From contig NZ_UGYM01000002.1 of assembly GCF_900456975.1 (NCBI RefSeq), positions 2,170,001 to 2,234,000 on the forward strand: a stretch of 64,000 nt of DNA, read 5' to 3'. The translations under genes were made by a program, and so were the position numbers. Positions 49,323-58,359 of this stretch are shown piece by piece; positions within the stretch are counted from its first letter, which is position 1; each line of letters opens with the position of its first letter. The notes under the pieces are model-generated. The model was not told where the DNA came from. It saw nothing but the letters and a program-made list of their open reading frames with translations, and did not search any database. This stretch comes from Shewanella baltica (GTDB lineage Bacteria > Pseudomonadota > Gammaproteobacteria > Enterobacterales > Shewanellaceae).

Positions 49323-49811
49323 CTAGGCTGAAGCGAGCAGAGGCACGAGATTACGTTGGATTGCCAATTGATCGGCAAAATGCATGATTTCAACCTTAGG
49401 CGCGCTGAGTTGGCCCCTCTGCCTGAGCTGGGTGACATGATCACAGTTACTCAGGGCCTCGGCCATTGCAACGCTCTCACCGCCTCGGATCACTAACGCT
49501 TCCGGTCGCAGTGCCTGCTGTAATTGAAATGCCCGCGGACCTTGAGCCATAAAAATACTGCTGTTATCGACTACAGGTTCGGCACAAGATAAATCCGCCA
49601 TTAAGCTTTGCTGCGGTGGTAATTCGAACTGACGCTGTAATTTTTGCGCCATATCAAGCTCGTTTTGCCATTGAAATTGCGCCATGTCCCGTGCGTCAAC
49701 CGACAGTAACGACAGCAACAGGGCGAATTCGCCCCGTCTGTCGTTTTCTATCGCCGCGTTTAAGCGGGTGCCAATTTGGGCTTCGTTGACTAAAGGAACA
49801 TCAATTTGCAT
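49323..49811 (-). CDS. VC2046/SO_2500 family protein
   Basis: 162-residue soluble protein without signal peptide or known domain. I recognise it as the VC2046/SO_2500 family, named after uncharacterised Vibrio and Shewanella genes. It is rich in Gln, Ala and Leu and predicted mostly helical (RGEFALLLSLLSVDARDMAQFQW, PQQSLMADLSCAEPV). One visible repeated theme is pairs of acidic-aromatic residues. It lies just before the tRNA-Tyr cluster on the other strand. Function unknown. Confidence 0.78.
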   Translation of the reverse strand: MQIDVPLVNEAQIGTRLNAAIENDRRGEFALLLSLLSVDARDMAQFQWQNELDMAQKLQRQFELPPQQSLMADLSCAEPVVDNSSIFMAQGPRAFQLQQALRPEALVIRGGESVAMAEALSNCDHVTQLRQRGQLSAPKVEIMHFADQLAIQRNLVPLLASA

Positions 49812-49892
49812 AAAAAAACATCGTCAAAACAATTCGTTGTTAGTTAATCGACCATTTGATGCATAACTTTAGGAAAATTTTTAAATTGGGTA

Positions 49893-49921
49893 TTTACATG
49901 CAAAAGGTTTCTGACTACTAT
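49893..49921 (+). promoter_or_regulatory. Sigma-70 promoter of the tRNA-Tyr cluster
   Basis: -35 TTTACA (49893), 17-bp spacer, -10 TACTAT (49916-49921), followed by a GC-rich discriminator GGCGGCC typical of stringently controlled stable RNA genes. Confidence 0.8.
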
Positions 49922-49936
49922 GGCGGCCGCAATTGA

Positions 49937-50021
49937 GGAGGGGTTCCCGAGTGGCCAAAGGGATCAGACTGTAAATCTGACGGCTCAGCCTTCGAAGGTT
50001 CGAATCCTTCTCCCTCCACCA
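49937..50021 (+). tRNA. tRNA-Tyr (anticodon GTA), copy 1
   Basis: 85 nt including CCA. Acceptor GGAGGGG, anticodon loop ACTGTAAAT with GTA, the long class II variable arm typical of bacterial tRNA-Tyr, T loop GGTTCGAATCC. Confidence 0.97.
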
Positions 50022-50092
50022 TTTGCACTGTAAGTTTGTGAGTGTTGTTCGAAAATGATGTAGAGTTTTACAAAAGCGTTAAAGGTATTCGT

Positions 50093-50177
50093 GGAGGGGT
50101 TCCCGAGTGGCCAAAGGGATCAGACTGTAAATCTGACGGCTCAGCCTTCGAAGGTTCGAATCCTTCTCCCTCCACCA
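50093..50177 (+). tRNA. tRNA-Tyr (anticodon GTA), copy 2
   Basis: Identical 85-nt copy, 71 bases after copy 1. No promoter between, so probably one transcript. Confidence 0.97.
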
Positions 50178-50261
50178 TCTTTATCTCTAACGCAGATAAT
50201 CATTTTCAAGTACCAAACATGGCCAATGTTTGGTTGAGTTTTAAAAGTAAAGAAAGTTTGT

Positions 50262-50346
50262 GGAGGGGTTCCCGAGTGGCCAAAGGGATCAGACTGTAAA
50301 TCTGACGGCTCAGCCTTCGAAGGTTCGAATCCTTCTCCCTCCACCA
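50262..50346 (+). tRNA. tRNA-Tyr (anticodon GTA), copy 3
   Basis: Third identical 85-nt copy, 84 bases after copy 2. No clear terminator hairpin follows in the next 250 bases. Confidence 0.97.
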
Positions 50347-50632
50347 TTTCTTTCATTGTATATACCGCTCTTGTTCAACTTCCGTTTTGTCTATTCCAGT
50401 TTTATCTGCCATAGCTTCATCTATTCATTTTGTTCTAATTACATTCTTTGTATTAAACTGCACTTCTATTTGAAGCCATCTTTTTAGTTCGCAATATTTG
50501 TCTTTAACATCAATCACGCCTCGCGCGACTTCAAGCTAATGCCCCCAAGCGAGTAACGCCAAGCAGATCCAATAAAACCGCTTTGCCCGTCCCTGTGATA
50601 TGCTCTGAAAAATGATCCCTTTCGAAGTGACT

Positions 50633-51757
50633 ATGATGATATCTAACACAATTCAACCGCCAGTGGACTCACACAGCGCTCACAGACTCTGCCCAACGTG
50701 GGAAGCCCATGCGATAGGCAAGATTGAAGCGGATTTTCAGCGCAGCGCCGATACCCATTTGATTAAGCTTGAATTACCTATGCTCGATGGCATAGATATT
50801 TATCTTAAAGATGAAAGTACCCACCCGACAGGCAGCTTAAAGCATCGCCTCGCCCGCTCACTCTTCCTCTATGCCCTGTGTAACGGCTGGATTAAGCAAG
50901 GTACGCCCATTATCGAATCCTCATCGGGCAGCACAGCGATTTCTGAAGCCTATTTTGCCCGCTTACTCGGTTTACCTTTTATTGCCGTGATGCCTAAAAG
51001 CACGGCTAAAAAGAAGATTGAACAGATCACTTTCTATGGCGGCCAATGTCATTTTGTCGACCATTCCAGTGAGATTTACGCCGAATCGGCGCGCCTAGCC
51101 GCAGAGCTGGGCGGCCATTACATGGATCAATTCACCTACGCCGAGCGCGCAACAGACTGGCGCGGCAATAACAATATTGCCAATTCTATTTTCAATCAGA
51201 TGGAACGCGAGCCACACACAATCCCGCGTTGGATAGTGATGAGTCCGGGTACAGGCGGCACATCGGCGACCATAGGCCGCTACATCCGCTATCAAAGGTT
51301 GGCGACCCAGCTTTGCGTAGTTGATCCGCAAAACTCGGTATTTTTTGATTTTTATCAGAGCGGCGATGCCAGCTTAACCTGTTGCAATGGCAGTAAAATT
51401 GAAGGCATAGGTCGACCAAGAGTCGAGCCATCGTTTATTCCTGGCGTTGTGGATTCTATGCTGCAAATCCCCGACGCGGCTTCCGTAGCGACGATTCATT
51501 GGTTAGAGCAACTGATTGGCCGTAAAAACGGCGCATCGACAGGCACTAACCTTTACGGCGCATTGCAACTTGCCGTACAAATGCAAGCGCGTGGAGAACA
51601 AGGCTCAATCGTCACCTTAATTTGCGACTCGGGTGAACGTTACCTCGATACCTATTACGATGCTGATTGGATTGCAGCTAACGTCGGTGATATTGCCCCC
51701 TATCAGCGCCAACTTGCGGCATTCAATCATTTTGGTCAGCTAAGCGAGCTTGATTAA
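50633..51757 (+). CDS. PLP-dependent cysteine synthase-family protein (Cds1-like)
   Basis: About 374-381 residues of the fold-type II PLP family. [13 protein letters not shown] carries the PLP lysine, [21 protein letters not shown] the cofactor loop, [18 protein letters not shown] the phosphate-binding glycine loop, and [13 protein letters not shown] the C-terminal block. The longer N-terminus resembles the Cds1-type L-cysteine desulfhydrases more than CysK. It could degrade cysteine to pyruvate, sulfide and ammonia; substrate not provable here. The start is uncertain among ATGs at 50612, 50633 and 50636; no strong ribosome binding site decides. Confidence 0.85.
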   Translation: MMISNTIQPPVDSHSAHRLCPTWEAHAIGKIEADFQRSADTHLIKLELPMLDGIDIYLKDESTHPTGSLKHRLARSLFLYALCNGWIKQGTPIIESSSGSTAISEAYFARLLGLPFIAVMPKSTAKKKIEQITFYGGQCHFVDHSSEIYAESARLAAELGGHYMDQFTYAERATDWRGNNNIANSIFNQMEREPHTIPRWIVMSPGTGGTSATIGRYIRYQRLATQLCVVDPQNSVFFDFYQSGDASLTCCNGSKIEGIGRPRVEPSFIPGVVDSMLQIPDAASVATIHWLEQLIGRKNGASTGTNLYGALQLAVQMQARGEQGSIVTLICDSGERYLDTYYDADWIAANVGDIAPYQRQLAAFNHFGQLSELD

Positions 51758-51817
51758 TCGACTCGATGAAATCCTTTGAGTTGACGGCTTTAAAGTCCAC
51801 CGCTAAACGTCAGTCAT

Positions 51818-51850
51818 AAAAAACGCCCCACAATTGTGAGGCGTTTTTTT
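51818..51850. terminator. Bidirectional terminator, Cds1-like gene and queE
   Basis: AACGCC(C)CACAATTGTG(A)GGCGTT palindrome flanked by A and T runs. Confidence 0.85.
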
Positions 51851-51876
51851 ATCGTTTATAGATTAACTGAAGGGCA

Positions 51877-52545
51877 TTAATCAATATTCAAATACTTATG
51901 GGTTTGGATCGATAAACGCCAATTACGGGCAATACACACCTTCATCGCCAGTTCAGTCGCTCTGGGCTTTTGGCTAATCGGCTGTAGGCAAATCGTTTTA
52001 GCGGAAATATCGATGTCTTGCAGTAACTCATCCAGTTCAGCAATGTGATTTTCAGTGGCGATGGGATGCTTGATCTCATTGGCACGGTTCAGCGCCTGCG
52101 TTAATACCTTATAGCCACCTTTCATGTTCACCTTGGGCGATACCGTTACCCAAGTATCATCGGCACAATTGATGTCGAAGGTGCCACTGGTTTCGATTTG
52201 GGTAGCAAAGCCTTGGTTGTGCAAGGTTTCAGTTAATTCGCGTAAATCGTACATACAAGGCTCGCCGCCGGTGATCACGATATGGCGCGCAGTGAAACCT
52301 TTGGCATGAAAAGCAGCAATAAGACTTTGCGCCGTATGTTCTGCCCAGCGCCCAATAGTGCCGTCTACGGTAATGACTTGCTCTGGCGTCACTTTATTCA
52401 CTTCAAGCACATCCCATGTCTGTTTCGTATCGCACCAAGCGCATCCCACGGGACAACCTTGCAGGCGGACAAATATGGCGGGCACTCCGGTAAAGACACC
52501 TTCACCTTGAATGGTTTCAAATACTTCGTTGACTGGGTAGTTCAT
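51877..52545 (-). CDS. queE: 7-carboxy-7-deazaguanine synthase QueE
   Basis: Radical-SAM enzyme of queuosine/preQ0 synthesis. From ATG 52545 the protein is about 222 residues and begins MNYPVNEVFETIQGEGVFTG, like E. coli QueE (223). The cluster motif is unusual in spacing, CPVGCAWC, as in QueE. GGEPCMYDL and VSPKVN blocks are present. A longer reading from 52602 adds 19 residues without family match. It is divergent from queC, the next step of the pathway. An electron donor such as the flavodoxin at 21566 would be needed. Confidence 0.94.
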   Translation of the reverse strand: MNYPVNEVFETIQGEGVFTGVPAIFVRLQGCPVGCAWCDTKQTWDVLEVNKVTPEQVITVDGTIGRWAEHTAQSLIAAFHAKGFTARHIVITGGEPCMYDLRELTETLHNQGFATQIETSGTFDINCADDTWVTVSPKVNMKGGYKVLTQALNRANEIKHPIATENHIAELDELLQDIDISAKTICLQPISQKPRATELAMKVCIARNWRLSIQTHKYLNID

Positions 52546-52716
52546 GCTGGCGTTCCACTTTTCTGGGGCGGCATTTATAGTGGATTTTAGCTTGAGCTGC
52601 AAGTTTTTGCGCCGAGAAAGCCTATTTGATGCAGATCGCCAGAGTTTGCAAGGACTATGGCCTGAGTTACACTAACGGCCTATTTATAAGTGTTCTACGG
52701 TTAAGTGAAATCCTTT

Positions 52717-53439
52717 ATGTCAACGAGCTTAGTGTCAAAACCCTTAGCGTCCAAAGCAGTGGTAGTATTCAGTGGCGGACAAGATTCGACAACCTGTCTT
52801 ATCCAAGCCCTAACCCAGTACGATGAAGTTCACGGGATCACCTTTGACTACGGTCAACGTCACCGCGAAGAAATTGAAGTCGCCAAATCCTTAGCAAAAC
52901 GCTTGAAGATCACCAGCCATAAAGTCATGGATGTCACCTTACTCAATGAGTTAGCGATATCGGCACTGACCCGTGATGCGATACCGGTTTCACATGAGCT
53001 AATGGAAAATGGGCTGCCGAATACTTTTGTGCCTGGACGTAATATTCTGTTTTTAACGCTTGCGGGCATTTATGCCTATCAATTAGGCGCTGAAGCGATT
53101 ATCACCGGCGTATGTGAAACCGACTTTTCGGGTTACCCAGATTGCCGCAACGATTTTGTTAAAGCGATGGAGTCAGCCTTAGTTCAAGGCATGGATAAAC
53201 AACTTAAGATCATCACGCCCTTAATGTGGCTCAATAAGGCTCAAACCTGGGCGCTGGCGGATAAATATCAGCAACTCGATCTAGTTCGCCACCATACCCT
53301 CACTTGCTATAACGGCGTGATTGGTGATGGTTGTGGCGATTGCCCGGCTTGTCATCTGCGTAAACGTGGTTTGGATGAGTACATGCAGGATAAAACCGCA
53401 GTCATGGCTTCACTCGACGCTAGCGAGCCTAAGGCATGA
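52717..53439 (+). CDS. queC: 7-cyano-7-deazaguanine synthase QueC
   Basis: ATP-dependent conversion of 7-carboxy-7-deazaguanine to preQ0. The N-terminal [19 protein letters not shown] holds the PP-loop, [14 protein letters not shown] follows, and C-terminal [23 protein letters not shown] provides the zinc cysteines. About 240 residues from ATG 52717; an in-frame GTG at 52705 is also possible. It overlaps the following rhombosortase gene by 4 bases (ATGA). I saw no preQ1 riboswitch upstream. Confidence 0.95.
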   Translation: MSTSLVSKPLASKAVVVFSGGQDSTTCLIQALTQYDEVHGITFDYGQRHREEIEVAKSLAKRLKITSHKVMDVTLLNELAISALTRDAIPVSHELMENGLPNTFVPGRNILFLTLAGIYAYQLGAEAIITGVCETDFSGYPDCRNDFVKAMESALVQGMDKQLKIITPLMWLNKAQTWALADKYQQLDLVRHHTLTCYNGVIGDGCGDCPACHLRKRGLDEYMQDKTAVMASLDASEPKA

Positions 53440-54032
53440 CACGCAGTCCCTATTGGGTCGCGCTGATAGTGAGTCTGATATGTGCGGGTTTGTATGTCGC
53501 AGGCTTAGCCAGTCCTGCTGTCGACAACCTGCTCGCCTATCGCCGCAGTGCTATTGCTGATGGTGAATGGTGGCGCTTAATCAGCGGTAATTTACTTCAC
53601 ACGAATCAGTGGCACCTGTTGATGAATCTTGCGGGTCTTTGGGTTGTGCTGTTTTTGCATCATTTCCATTACCATCTCAAAGGCTTAAGCGCACTATTCC
53701 TCGTATTATGTTTACTAGAAGGCATAGGCTTATATTTGGGCTACCCGCAATTGCTCGGTTATGTCGGCTTAAGCGGTATGTTGCATGGCTTATTCGCCTT
53801 CGGCGCGGTTCAGGATATTGTCCGCAAGCTGCGCTCAGGCTATCTGCTGTTACTTGGCGTTATCATCAAGGTTGGCCACGAACAGCTTTATGGCGCCAGC
53901 AATGATGTCACCGCCATGATAGGCGCGCGCGTGGCAACCGAGGCGCATTTGGTCGGTTTAATCTGTGGGCTGATTTGTGCTTTAGCGGTATTCATCAAGC
54001 TAAAGTTTCGCCACGTAAAAGCCTCTTCGTAA
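53436..54032 (+). CDS. Rhombosortase (rhomboid-family intramembrane protease)
   Basis: 198 residues with six predicted transmembrane helices. The catalytic Ser lies in [15 protein letters not shown] and the His in [35 protein letters not shown] is the HxxxN-like rhomboid helix 2. The short length and GLSG-MLHG form match rhombosortase (RrtA), which processes proteins with a GlyGly-CTERM tail. No GlyGly-CTERM substrate is encoded in the window. The gene overlaps queC by 4 bases, so it is translationally coupled. Confidence 0.85.
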   Translation: MTRSPYWVALIVSLICAGLYVAGLASPAVDNLLAYRRSAIADGEWWRLISGNLLHTNQWHLLMNLAGLWVVLFLHHFHYHLKGLSALFLVLCLLEGIGLYLGYPQLLGYVGLSGMLHGLFAFGAVQDIVRKLRSGYLLLLGVIIKVGHEQLYGASNDVTAMIGARVATEAHLVGLICGLICALAVFIKLKFRHVKASS

Positions 54033-54047
54033 TTCACTGACAGACAT

Positions 54048-54086
54048 AAAAAAGCCGTCGCAGCATGATTGCTGGACGGCTTTTTT
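54048..54086. terminator. Bidirectional terminator, rhombosortase and uvrB
   Basis: AAAAGCCGTC...GACGGCTTTT with an inner CAGCA/TGCTG stem, between convergent genes. Confidence 0.9.
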
Positions 54087-54108
54087 AATCTTTAGCGTTA
54101 AGGTTAAC

Positions 54109-56121
54109 CTAGGCCTTGATCAACAAGTCCCGCAAATGCTTGACTTCATCACGCATCGCCGCCGCTTGTTCGAACTCTAAGTTACGCGCATGTTCGTGCA
54201 TTTTCTTCTCAAGCTGATCGATTTGATGGCTCAACTCAGTCGCATCGGCCTTATGGTAATGGGACTTAGGTTCAGCCACTTTGCCATACACAGCTTTACT
54301 GTCGCGGCCGTCATCCACATCCATCACATCGGTGATCCGTTTAACCACGCCCTTAGGTGTTATGCCGTGCTTTAAGTTGTGCGCGCGTTGGCGTTCACGA
54401 CGGCGGTCAGTTTCACCAATGGCCTTCGCCATCGAATTGGTAATGCGATCGGCATAGAGAATGACTTTGCCATTAACGTTACGCGCGGCGCGGCCAATGG
54501 TTTGGATAAGCGAGCGTTCTGAGCGCAGGAAGCCCTCTTTATCCGCATCTAAAATACACACCAGTGACACTTCTGGCATGTCTAAGCCTTCGCGCAATAA
54601 GTTGATCCCAACCAACACATCAAACTTACCTAAACGCAGATCGCGGATGATCTCCACCCGTTCAACCGTGTCTATGTCCGAGTGCAAATAACGCACTTTT
54701 ACACCATGCTCGTCGAGGTATTCAGTCAAATCCTCCGACATACGCTTGGTCAATGTGGTCACTAACACCCGCTCGTTAACAGCGACGCGCTTGGCGATCT
54801 CAGACAATAAATCATCCACTTGAGTCCCGACTGGGCGCACTTCTAATTCAGGATCGAGTAAACCCGTTGGCCGCACGACCTGCTCGGCAATCTCGCCTTC
54901 GCTTTTTTCCAGCTCGTAGACACTCGGTGTCGCCGACACATAAATGGTTTGCGGCATCAATTGCTCAAACTCTTCGAACTTGAGCGGTCGGTTATCCAAA
55001 GCAGACGGTAAGCGGAAACCGTATTCCACCAGTGTGGTTTTACGGGAACGGTCACCTTTGTACATGGCGCCGATTTGCGGCACAGTCACATGGGATTCGT
55101 CGATAATTAATAGACCGTCAGCAGGCAAATAGTCGAGTAAGGTTGGCGGCCCTTCCCCCGGTGCGCGGCCTGACAAATAGCGCGAGTAGTTTTCGATGCC
55201 TGAGCAGTAACCTAACTCCACCATCATTTCCACATCGTATTGCACTCGCTCATGAATACGCTGGGCTTCAATTAACTTGTTGTTATCGAGTAGATATTGC
55301 TTACGCTCACGCAGCTCTTCTTTAATAAACTCAGTGGCGGCGATGATTTTTTCCCGCGGCGTCACATAGTGAGTCTTAGGGTACACCGTCGTACGGGCGA
55401 TGCGCTTAATGATATGGCCAGTTAACGGATCAAACTCGCTTAAACGCTCAATCTCATCGTCGAACAATTCAACGCGAATGGCATTACGCTCAGAATCGGC
55501 AGGGAAAACATCAATCACTTCACCACGCACGCGATAGGTACCGCGCTGTAGCTCGATATCATTGCGTTTATACTGCAATTCACTGAGACGAATTAAGATA
55601 TCACGCTGCCCCATCACATCGCCTTGGCGTAGATGCAGCAGCATTTTTAAATAGGAGTCGGGATCGCCCAAACCATAAATGGCCGACACAGAAGCGATGA
55701 GCACCACATCTTTACGCTCTAATAGCGCCTTCGTCGCCGACAGGCGCATTTGCTCTATGTGGGCATTAACCGACGCGTCTTTCTCGATAAAGGTATTCGA
55801 TGCAGGCACATAGGCTTCTGGCTGATAGTAATCGTAGTAAGAGACAAAATACTCAACCGCATTATGGGGAAAGAACTCTTTCATCTCGCCATAAAGCTGC
55901 GCCGCCAAGGTTTTATTAGGCGCCATGATAATCGTGGGGCGACCTAATTTTTGGATCACATTGGCAATCGTGAAGGTTTTACCTGAGCCGGTCACCCCGA
56001 GTAAGGTTTGGCAAGCTAAACCCGCTTCGAGTCCATCGACTAATTTGGCTATCGCTGTAGGTTGGTCGCCTGCGGGGGCGAATTGCGATTCAAGCTGAAA
56101 AACAGATTCTGACACGCGCAC
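54109..56121 (-). CDS. uvrB: Excinuclease ABC subunit UvrB
   Basis: Damage-verifying helicase-like subunit of nucleotide excision repair. 670 residues. Walker A GVTGSGKT at 42-49, the beta-hairpin region [30 protein letters not shown] (Walker B), [25 protein letters not shown] and [20 protein letters not shown] (motif VI) are all visible, plus a C-terminal UVR motif ([24 protein letters not shown]) that binds UvrC. No LexA box is evident immediately upstream. Confidence 0.97.
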   Translation of the reverse strand: MRVSESVFQLESQFAPAGDQPTAIAKLVDGLEAGLACQTLLGVTGSGKTFTIANVIQKLGRPTIIMAPNKTLAAQLYGEMKEFFPHNAVEYFVSYYDYYQPEAYVPASNTFIEKDASVNAHIEQMRLSATKALLERKDVVLIASVSAIYGLGDPDSYLKMLLHLRQGDVMGQRDILIRLSELQYKRNDIELQRGTYRVRGEVIDVFPADSERNAIRVELFDDEIERLSEFDPLTGHIIKRIARTTVYPKTHYVTPREKIIAATEFIKEELRERKQYLLDNNKLIEAQRIHERVQYDVEMMVELGYCSGIENYSRYLSGRAPGEGPPTLLDYLPADGLLIIDESHVTVPQIGAMYKGDRSRKTTLVEYGFRLPSALDNRPLKFEEFEQLMPQTIYVSATPSVYELEKSEGEIAEQVVRPTGLLDPELEVRPVGTQVDDLLSEIAKRVAVNERVLVTTLTKRMSEDLTEYLDEHGVKVRYLHSDIDTVERVEIIRDLRLGKFDVLVGINLLREGLDMPEVSLVCILDADKEGFLRSERSLIQTIGRAARNVNGKVILYADRITNSMAKAIGETDRRRERQRAHNLKHGITPKGVVKRITDVMDVDDGRDSKAVYGKVAEPKSHYHKADATELSHQIDQLEKKMHEHARNLEFEQAAAMRDEVKHLRDLLIKA

Positions 56122-57518
56122 ATATCCTTTTAATGAGTCGCCCCATTCTAATCAAGTCACCGACTAAGCTCCACCGTTATCCTTCCTGTCGTCAATTCAA
56201 TACGCAGTAACACCGCCAGATGACAATTTAGTGGAAGAAACATGAAACTTTTAGACCAAGCCATTTTCAACGGTTTTTGCTCATAAAACACCCGCAAACT
56301 AAGCAAAAATGCCAATTTAATACACAAGAAATCAATTTCGTTCGATTACAAAATTGCAACCTTGTTTTCACCCTCAACAAAAACCACTTGCTTTTAATAC
56401 TCAATTGATAATATTGAAGTTTATTTTTGCCACCCAAAATAGTGCATTTTAAGTCCGACGCCCATACGCCAAGGCTTTGACGACCATTTATTCGGACAAC
56501 TCACAGGGTTATCCACAGATTTTGTTGATAAGTCGAAATAACCGAGAAACCACGCGGGATTGGAGGCTGTCATACACCTTAATGGCAGCCACTCAACATT
56601 TGGTAATTTAATTACATTTGATAAATGTTGCTACTTGTATCAATTTCACTAACTGCAATTGACCCTGGTTCTCACAGTGCAACGCGTCACTCGCTTTTAG
56701 CAACAGTTACGGCTAATTTGATAAAAGCTAAATTAAAATCAGTCACATATTGCGTGTTGAACTGGACACTTTAACTCTCAAAGATAAGCAAGCAGCTAGG
56801 ACTTCTCGTTTACTAGCTTGTTTGCACTAACGTTAAAACCAGCATAAAACTCAGTGATCAATGCTGTATAAATAACATTTATTTTTAATGAGTCTACTTA
56901 TCGACATTGAGATACGCGTCATCGCCATTAATAGTTCACTTTTACTGTAAAGGTATTCTATATATGCGGTAGAAAGATAGAGCTGAAAGGCAGCTTAACT
57001 CTTAACTTACTCACTGTTCGCTGTTGATAGTTGATAGCCAATGGTTCATCGATCATGGTGACTTACCCAGCACGTAGAAAGAAGCTTTACTTAATCGTCT
57101 ACCTTACGCCAACAAGTCTAACGGTTTAACCCAATCGTTATTTACCGCTAATTCAATCCCCTTTTCATGCAGCCCAATAACTTCACGCCGCATCGCTATC
57201 TCGACTCATCTTGCTTAACCAATGCTTATCAATCTGCTAAAAAGATGAGATAAACCCGAAGCGATAGCTGGCGGCACTTCAGCTTTAAGCTGTTTAAGCC
57301 TATTCATTGGCCTTAAGCTCGGCTGATTTTTAAAAAGTGCTTATTTTTTAACGAGTGATTTCAATTTCATAGAAATTTCACCCCACAAACGATGGCGTCG
57401 TTCAAAGCTATATTGCGAATTGTTAAGTGGTTTTTCACTAAAAATGTCGAATTCTGCACCACGATGCACATTAGATGAGCACTTAACAGCATAATTACAC
57501 TTTTTTTAGTAACTCGAG
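56122..57518. other. 1.4-kb gene-free region between uvrB and the tRNA-Asn array
   Basis: No ORF with coding character on either strand. It includes a consensus DnaA box TTATCCACA at 56509-56517, a stem-loop at about 56788-56825 (GCAAGCAGCTAG with CTAGCTTGTTTGC), and AT-rich stretches. It is much longer than other gaps in this window. It could hold a small RNA or the decayed remains of genes, but I cannot name one. Confidence 0.45.
56509..56517 (+). other. Single consensus DnaA box
   Basis: TTATCCACA, an exact R1-type DnaA box inside the gene-free region. A second box in a cluster is not seen, so an origin is not implied. Confidence 0.5.
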
Positions 57519-57547
57519 TTGACTCATCCCACAGAGCGTTTTACTAT
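57519..57547 (+). promoter_or_regulatory. Sigma-70 promoter of the tRNA-Asn array
   Basis: -35 TTGACT (57519-57524), 17-bp spacer, -10 TACTAT (57542-57547), then a GC-rich discriminator GCGCTCC. It lies about 42 bases upstream of the first tRNA, with an upstream T-rich stretch that could act as an UP element. Confidence 0.85.
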
Positions 57548-57589
57548 GCGCTCCGTTCTCAACGAGTCGCTACGACTGTGTGAAACGAT

Positions 57590-57665
57590 TCCCCTGTAGT
57601 TCAGTCGGTAGAACGGCGGACTGTTAATCCGTATGTCACTGGTTCAAGTCCAGTCAGGGGAGCCA
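57590..57665 (+). tRNA. tRNA-Asn (anticodon GTT), copy 1
   Basis: 76 nt including CCA. Acceptor TCCCCTG pairs with CAGGGGA, anticodon loop CTGTTAATC with GTT, T arm GGTTCAAGTCC. Confidence 0.97.
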
Positions 57666-57723
57666 ATTTCAACACTGAGTAAAGGCAAGTAGGACAAAGC
57701 AGTAAAGATAAGTTGTAAACGAT

Positions 57724-57799
57724 TCCCCTGTAGTTCAGTCGGTAGAACGGCGGACTGTTAATCCGTATGTCACTGGTTCAAGTCCAGTCAGGGGAGCCA
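57724..57799 (+). tRNA. tRNA-Asn (anticodon GTT), copy 2
   Basis: Identical 76-nt copy, 58 bases after copy 1. Confidence 0.97.
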
Positions 57800-57831
57800 A
57801 TTACATTATTGCACTGCTGTTTTAAGACGAT

Positions 57832-57907
57832 TCCCCTGTAGTTCAGTCGGTAGAACGGCGGACTGTTAATCCGTATGTCACTGGTTCAAGTCCAGTCAGG
57901 GGAGCCA
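57832..57907 (+). tRNA. tRNA-Asn (anticodon GTT), copy 3
   Basis: Identical 76-nt copy, 32 bases after copy 2. Confidence 0.97.
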
Positions 57908-57950
57908 ATTTAAAGCAAGTAATTTAGTCGATAGCCATATCGCACCCGAT

Positions 57951-58026
57951 TCCCCTGTAGTTCAGTCGGTAGAACGGCGGACTGTTAATCCGTATGTCAC
58001 TGGTTCAAGTCCAGTCAGGGGAGCCA
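57951..58026 (+). tRNA. tRNA-Asn (anticodon GTT), copy 4
   Basis: Identical 76-nt copy, 43 bases after copy 3; the spacer resembles the next one (TCGATAGC-ATATCGCACC). Confidence 0.97.
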
Positions 58027-58075
58027 CTTTTAAAGCGTTGTATCAGTAAAATCGATAGCAATATCGCACCTCGAT

Positions 58076-58151
58076 TCCCCTGTAGTTCAGTCGGTAGAAC
58101 GGCGGACTGTTAATCCGTATGTCACTGGTTCAAGTCCAGTCAGGGGAGCCA
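58076..58151 (+). tRNA. tRNA-Asn (anticodon GTT), copy 5
   Basis: Identical 76-nt copy, 49 bases after copy 4. Downstream is T-rich but has no clear terminator hairpin before the csrD-like gene. Confidence 0.97.
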
Positions 58152-58359
58152 TTTTCTTGTTCGTTTTAATCTCAATTCTTTGCTTCTTCTGGCTTCTAGC
58201 TAAGCTATTCTTTTCCGTTTTGTTTTTAAGCAAATGCAGTTACACTGTTAGCAGCTTGTTGAACAAATTTATGAGTATCTTCACACAGATAGCGGTTTTT
58301 AAGTATTCTTGGCTTAAACTTATCTTGTTCGAACTCACCAAAATCTAGAGCGGATTTTT

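Noticed and set aside
49937..50346. Regularly spaced identical repeats that could suggest a CRISPR array
   Set aside because: The repeats are complete tRNA-Tyr genes with CCA ends; the five at 57590-58151 are tRNA-Asn.
50260..50487. 75-residue ORF overlapping the third tRNA-Tyr
   Set aside because: It starts inside the tRNA and continues into AT-rich spacer; no family match.
52546..52716. Possible preQ1 riboswitch between queE and queC
   Set aside because: No recognisable preQ1 aptamer hairpin with an A-rich tail is visible on either strand.
56864..56879. LexA-like CTGTATAAATAACATT
   Set aside because: The right half lacks ACAG and it is over 700 bases from uvrB, so not a credible SOS box.
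58157..58348. 63-residue hydrophobic ORF between tRNA-Asn and the csrD-like gene
   Set aside because: It would start with TTG without a ribosome binding site in T-rich DNA just after a tRNA; hydrophobicity is explained by base composition.
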